A stretch of 8,117 nt of DNA, taken from NCBI GenBank assembly GCA_046729975.1, contig JBKPHS010000054.1:1-8117 (forward strand). Direction: 5' to 3'. The notes below the pieces were generated by a model. It was not told the DNA's origin, ran no database searches, and saw only the letters and a list, made by a program, of their open reading frames with translations. This document shows positions 5,824-8,117 of the stretch, piece after piece. Numbering within the stretch: position 1 is the stretch's first letter; each line of letters begins with the position of its first letter. Both the position numbers and the translations under genes were made by a program. This stretch comes from JBKPHS01 sp046729975 (GTDB lineage Bacteria > Actinomycetota > Thermoleophilia > Solirubrobacterales > Thermoleophilaceae).

Positions 5824-5978
5824 GCCTGGATCCACCGATCCTGACGGCGTTTCCTCGCCGGAATGCCGTCGCCAGACGCCATCGGCTCACTCGCGAGGGT
5901 TCACCCTCGCTCCTCTCGCGGTCGCCGCTTGGCTCGGCCTCCGGCCGGAAACGCTCGCCAGTCCCGGTGAATCCAGGC
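5824..5978. repeat. Long imperfect palindrome between convergent purA and RDD gene (element C)
   Basis: The 171-base convergent gap is nearly filled by an inverted repeat with arms of about 38 bases. The ends are GCCTGGATCCACCG (5824-5837) and CGGTGAATCCAGGC (5965-5978), which pair at 13 of 14 positions. The single mismatch is C-A on the plus strand and would be a G-U wobble in minus-strand RNA. Further in, GCGTTTCC (5847-5854) pairs perfectly with GGAAACGC (5947-5954), then CCGG (5858-5861) with CCGG (5941-5944). The loop holds a perfect hairpin GCGAGGG-TTCA-CCCTCGC (5893-5910). It begins right after the purA stop and ends 17 bases before the RDD stop, which suits a bidirectional transcription-end structure. 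There is no T run on either side, so classical intrinsic termination is not supported. Confidence 0.7.
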
Positions 5979-5994
5979 TAGGCCGAGGCGCTGG

Positions 5995-6612
5995 CTAGGC
6001 CTCGACGACGCGCGTCGAGGCAGCCATGTCGTGCAGGGCGCGGTTCTGGTCGTCCCAGAGCGGCCAGAAGAAGTTGAGGAACCAGGGGATGAACGGGATG
6101 ACGGAGGACGCGAGCCCGACCGCCAGCCCCTTCAGGACGATCTCCCGCACTGCCGCCGGTCCGAACGTGAACGGCTGGCCGTTCGTCCGGATCACGCGGA
6201 TGCCGAGCAGCTGCTTTCCCCACGTCTGGCCGTTGCGCTCCCCGGCCCGCTTCATCAGCACGGGCGCGTAGACGAACGCGATCGCCACGAAGGCGATCAC
6301 CATCACGACGAAGGCGCCGATGAGGGCCCCTGTACCGTCGCCATCGGTCGCGAAGATGCCAATGCCGAGCGCGCCGAGCACGATCAGGGCGGGCACCGTC
6401 ACGATCAGCCCGTCGATCGCGTAAGCGCCGGCCCGGCTCCACCAGCCCGCGAGCTTGAATGCGCCAGGAACCCACGCCGCAGCCGGCGGCTGGTCCCAGC
6501 CGCCTGGCGGCACGGGACCGCCGTAGGCGGGCGGTCCAGCCGGCGGCAGCGGACGCTCGGGGGCCGGGGACTGCGGTCCCTGCGGGCGTTCGGGGCCTGG
6601 AGGCGTCTCCAT
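5995..6612 (-). CDS. RDD-family membrane protein
   Basis: This 205-residue protein has a Pro/Gly-rich cytoplasmic N-terminus (1-50) followed by an RDD domain (about 51-205). RDD proteins are small multi-pass membrane proteins named for conserved Arg and Asp residues; a few have been linked to ion exchange, but most are uncharacterised. Here FKLAGWWSRAGAYAIDGLI (52-70) carries the Arg and Asp of the first segment. Hydrophobic spans lie at about 67-87, 98-118 and 160-185. GQTWGKQLLGIRVIRTNGQP (128-147) is a hallmark loop, and WDDQNRALHDMAASTRVV (186-203) is the typical C-terminal end. ATG 6612 has no Shine-Dalgarno. It starts 11 bases after the upstream membrane-protein gene and faces purA. I cannot tell the transported substrate, if any. 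Confidence 0.88.
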   Translation of the reverse strand: METPPGPERPQGPQSPAPERPLPPAGPPAYGGPVPPGGWDQPPAAAWVPGAFKLAGWWSRAGAYAIDGLIVTVPALIVLGALGIGIFATDGDGTGALIGAFVVMVIAFVAIAFVYAPVLMKRAGERNGQTWGKQLLGIRVIRTNGQPFTFGPAAVREIVLKGLAVGLASSVIPFIPWFLNFFWPLWDDQNRALHDMAASTRVVEA

Positions 6613-6620
6613 GCGCGCGG

Positions 6621-6626
6621 ACTCTA
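6621..6626 (-). promoter_or_regulatory. Possible -10 box for the RDD gene
   Basis: On the minus strand TAGAGT ends 8 bases before the RDD ATG and overlaps the TAG stop of the preceding gene. There is no Shine-Dalgarno in front of the ATG, which is consistent with a leaderless transcript. No -35 box is evident. The spacing matches similar boxes before rpsF and purA. Confidence 0.3.
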
Positions 6627-7301
6627 GCCGGGGCCCACCAGGTCGGCAGGGCCTGGCTCTTCAAGTACTAGCTGCTCACCGCGCCGCAGGAAGCGCGCCG
6701 CAAGCGCGAGCGCGGCCATCATGGCGGTGACCGCGAGCGAGATCTGCACGCTCAAGAGCCCCCGCTCGGTCCAGTAGACGTCGTCCAGCTCGAGCAGCAG
6801 CGCCGACTCGTCGAGCGTCAGGCCGAGGCCGGCGCCGAACACAAGCGCGAGCCTGGGCTCGACCCTTTCGTTGTGGTTGAGAATGGCCGTCGCGCCCGCG
6901 CCGAACCCAAGCACGATCCCGGGCACGAAGTGGTGGATGTGGCGGCGCCCGAAGCGCAGGTTGCGGAATGGGCCCACCCTGGGGCGGCCGCGCAGCGAGT
7001 GCGTGATCAGGCGGGTCGCCACGAAGCTCGTCACGAACGAGGCGAGCATGTTGAAGAGCGCGTTCTCGCGAGTCGAGACGTCCTGGTAGCCGGTGACCGC
7101 CACGGAGACCGTCTCCGCGACGGCCTCCTCGGCCGCGCCGAGCACGTCATCCGTCTCCTGCGGCAGGGGCGCCCGTCCCCGGCGCCAGACCCGGCCGACC
7201 TCCGTCGCGACCACCGCGAGCGTGGCCGCCGCGGCGACCACGCCGAGTGCCGCTGTGCGGCGCTCGGCGGTGCCCCACCGCCTGGCGCGGCGCCGCCTCA
7301 T
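6624..7301 (-). CDS. Uncharacterised multi-pass membrane protein with HIHHFVPG and LTLDE motifs
   Basis: I know this only as a conserved hypothetical type in actinobacteria; I cannot name a family. Using ATG 7301 (225 residues), the N-terminus is very basic. Likely membrane segments lie at about 16-33, 82-99, 125-141, 150-170 and 182-202. Two striking blocks stand out. RHIHHFVPG (120-128) sits at the start of the third segment, with His121, 123 and 124. LTLDESALLLELDDVYW (161-177) sits at the end of the fourth, with Asp164, Glu165, Glu171, Asp173 and Asp174. His plus acidic residues at membrane edges suggest metal binding or a membrane-embedded enzyme, but this is inference. ATG 7301 gives a 4-base ATGA overlap with the acyltransferase stop, so translation is probably coupled; ATG 7307 (227 residues) is the alternative. 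Confidence 0.8.
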   Translation of the reverse strand: MRRRRARRWGTAERRTAALGVVAAAATLAVVATEVGRVWRRGRAPLPQETDDVLGAAEEAVAETVSVAVTGYQDVSTRENALFNMLASFVTSFVATRLITHSLRGRPRVGPFRNLRFGRRHIHHFVPGIVLGFGAGATAILNHNERVEPRLALVFGAGLGLTLDESALLLELDDVYWTERGLLSVQISLAVTAMMAALALAARFLRRGEQLVLEEPGPADLVGPG

Positions 7302-8008
7302 GACCATCGCTCGATCAGGTCCTCCTCCGGCACGTCGCGGAGCGGCTTTGCCGGGAAGCCCACGACCACGGTGCGCGCGGGCACGTCACGCGTCACGAGC
7401 GCCCCGGCCGCGACGAACGCCTCCTCGCCCACCTCGATGCCCGGCAGGATCACGCTGCCCGCTCCCACCCGGCACGCCCGCCGCAGTGCGGCTCCACGAA
7501 GCGGCAGCTCGGGACCGTGCCGGCTCATCGTGTTGTCGTTCGTCGTGGTCACGCAGGGGCCCACGAAGACGTCGTCCTCAACGGTCGAGAACGCGGTGAT
7601 GTAGCACCCGGTCTGGACGCGCACTCGCGCACCGACGGCCACGTCGTTGTCGACCGCCGAGCCGCGCCCGATCACCGACTCGTCTCCGACCGAGGCCCGC
7701 TCACGCACGTGCGACTGGTCGCCGAGCACCGCGCCGGACCCGATCCGCGCCCCGGCGACCACAACGGCACCCGCGCAGACCGTGGCGCCGGCCCCGATCG
7801 TCGCCGCCGGGAGCGCCTCGCGCGAGGCCCCGGAGCGCCGTCCGAGAGCGAGCGGCTTGCCGATCACGGCGCCGTCCTGAATTCGCGCCCCCCCGCCCAC
7901 GACGGTGCCCGCGTGGATCACCACGTTCCCTCCGAGCTCCACGTCCTCCGGCAGCTCGACGCCCTCGCCGAGGAGCAGCCCGGGCGCTCGCTCAGACGGG
8001 TGCAGCAC
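7298..8008 (-). CDS. Left-handed beta-helix (hexapeptide repeat) acyltransferase
   Basis: Most of this 236-residue protein is imperfect hexapeptide repeats of the [LIV]-G-x4 type (about 16-205), which fold as a left-handed beta-helix and trimerise; the acyl-CoA lies between subunits. Examples are VELGGNVVIHAGTVVGGGA (23-41), IGAGATVCAGAVVVAGARIG (71-90) and CRVGAGSVILPGIEVG (179-194). The loop TTTNDNTMSRHG (154-165) interrupts the helix where sugar N-acetyltransferases of the WbpD/WlbB type carry their substrate loop. The C-terminus has the typical DVPARTVVVGFPAKPLRDV (208-226). A longer frame opens at 8074, but GTG 8008 is preferred: GAGGGGA lies 6 bases upstream and the helix begins soon after. 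It overlaps the oxidoreductase end by 17 bases. Likely job: acylation of an amino sugar for a surface glycan, inferred from the neighbour. Confidence 0.85.
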   Translation of the reverse strand: MLHPSERAPGLLLGEGVELPEDVELGGNVVIHAGTVVGGGARIQDGAVIGKPLALGRRSGASREALPAATIGAGATVCAGAVVVAGARIGSGAVLGDQSHVRERASVGDESVIGRGSAVDNDVAVGARVRVQTGCYITAFSTVEDDVFVGPCVTTTNDNTMSRHGPELPLRGAALRRACRVGAGSVILPGIEVGEEAFVAAGALVTRDVPARTVVVGFPAKPLRDVPEEDLIERWS

Positions 8009-8117
8009 GCGAGCTCCCCTCGAGCGAGCGCTGGAGAGCCTCCAGCACCCGCACAACGCGCAGCCCGCTCTCACCGCCCGAGCGCGGCTCGCCCCCGTCG
8101 CGTACGCGCTCGAGGAA
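7992..8117 (-). CDS. Gfo/Idh/MocA-type oxidoreductase, C-terminal end only
   Basis: The frame enters from the window edge and stops at TGA 7994-7992, giving the last 41 residues. They contain FLERVRDGGEPRSGGESGLR (1-20) followed by VVRVLEALQRSLEGSS (21-36). This is the usual C-terminal helix of Gfo/Idh/MocA NAD(P)-dependent sugar dehydrogenases ('FL..v..g..P...g.dgl..v.vleA...S'). The Rossmann domain is outside the window, so the assignment rests on this tail and on the neighbour. The stop lies 17 bases inside the acyltransferase gene. The pair is reminiscent of WbpB/WbpD or WlbA/WlbB, where an oxidoreductase and a beta-helix acetyltransferase act in the same UDP-sugar pathway. Confidence 0.7.
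   Translation of the reverse strand, partial: FLERVRDGGEPRSGGESGLRVVRVLEALQRSLEGSSRAAPV

Noticed and set aside
4438..5981. Long open frames on both strands across purA (465 aa minus, 487 aa plus)
   Set aside because: purA is unmistakable in its own frame with all motifs; the others are Arg/Ala/Asp-rich shadows caused by few stop codons at high GC.

Overview
The window is GC-rich bacterial chromosome that looks like a high-GC actinobacterium. My best guess is class Thermoleophilia (Solirubrobacterales/Gaiellales-like), from GC content, frequent GTG starts and the style of the S6 and helicase-loader proteins. That placement is inference, not a database result.

Layout. Positions 1-272 (minus strand) hold the 5' part of an unrecognised single-pass membrane protein, divergent from the first large cluster. 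Positions 345-5823 (plus strand) hold the classical ribosome/replication block in the order rpsF (S6), ssb, rpsR (S18), rplI (L9), dnaB (replicative helicase), a DnaC/DnaI-like AAA+ helicase loader, and purA (adenylosuccinate synthetase). Positions 5995-8117 (minus strand, convergent) hold, in transcription order, the end of a Gfo/Idh/MocA-type oxidoreductase, a left-handed beta-helix acyltransferase, an uncharacterised multi-pass membrane protein, and an RDD-family membrane protein. The first three of these overlap and look like one operon.

How the genes work together. S6 and S18 bind each other on the 30S platform, and SSB, DnaB and the loader act at the replication fork. The block therefore couples ribosome assembly, replication and AMP synthesis. 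The oxidoreductase and acyltransferase resemble a pair that oxidises and acylates a nucleotide sugar for surface glycans.

The most unusual content is intergenic. Two related elements of about 100 bp (1641-1742 and 2205-2309) flank rplI in the same orientation. About 48 of 55 aligned flank bases are identical. The outer arms and inner hairpin differ in sequence between copies but stay self-complementary, and both hairpin loops read CCCA. This looks like a structured intergenic repeat family with compensatory change. A third, larger imperfect palindrome (5824-5978) fills the gap between purA and the convergent RDD gene. Other points of interest are a phage-style helicase loader in a core operon and three TANNNT boxes 8-10 bases before ATG starts, which could be leaderless promoters.

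No tRNA, rRNA, CRISPR array, transposase or intein was seen. The only gene-free stretches are short (all under 180 bp) and are described individually.
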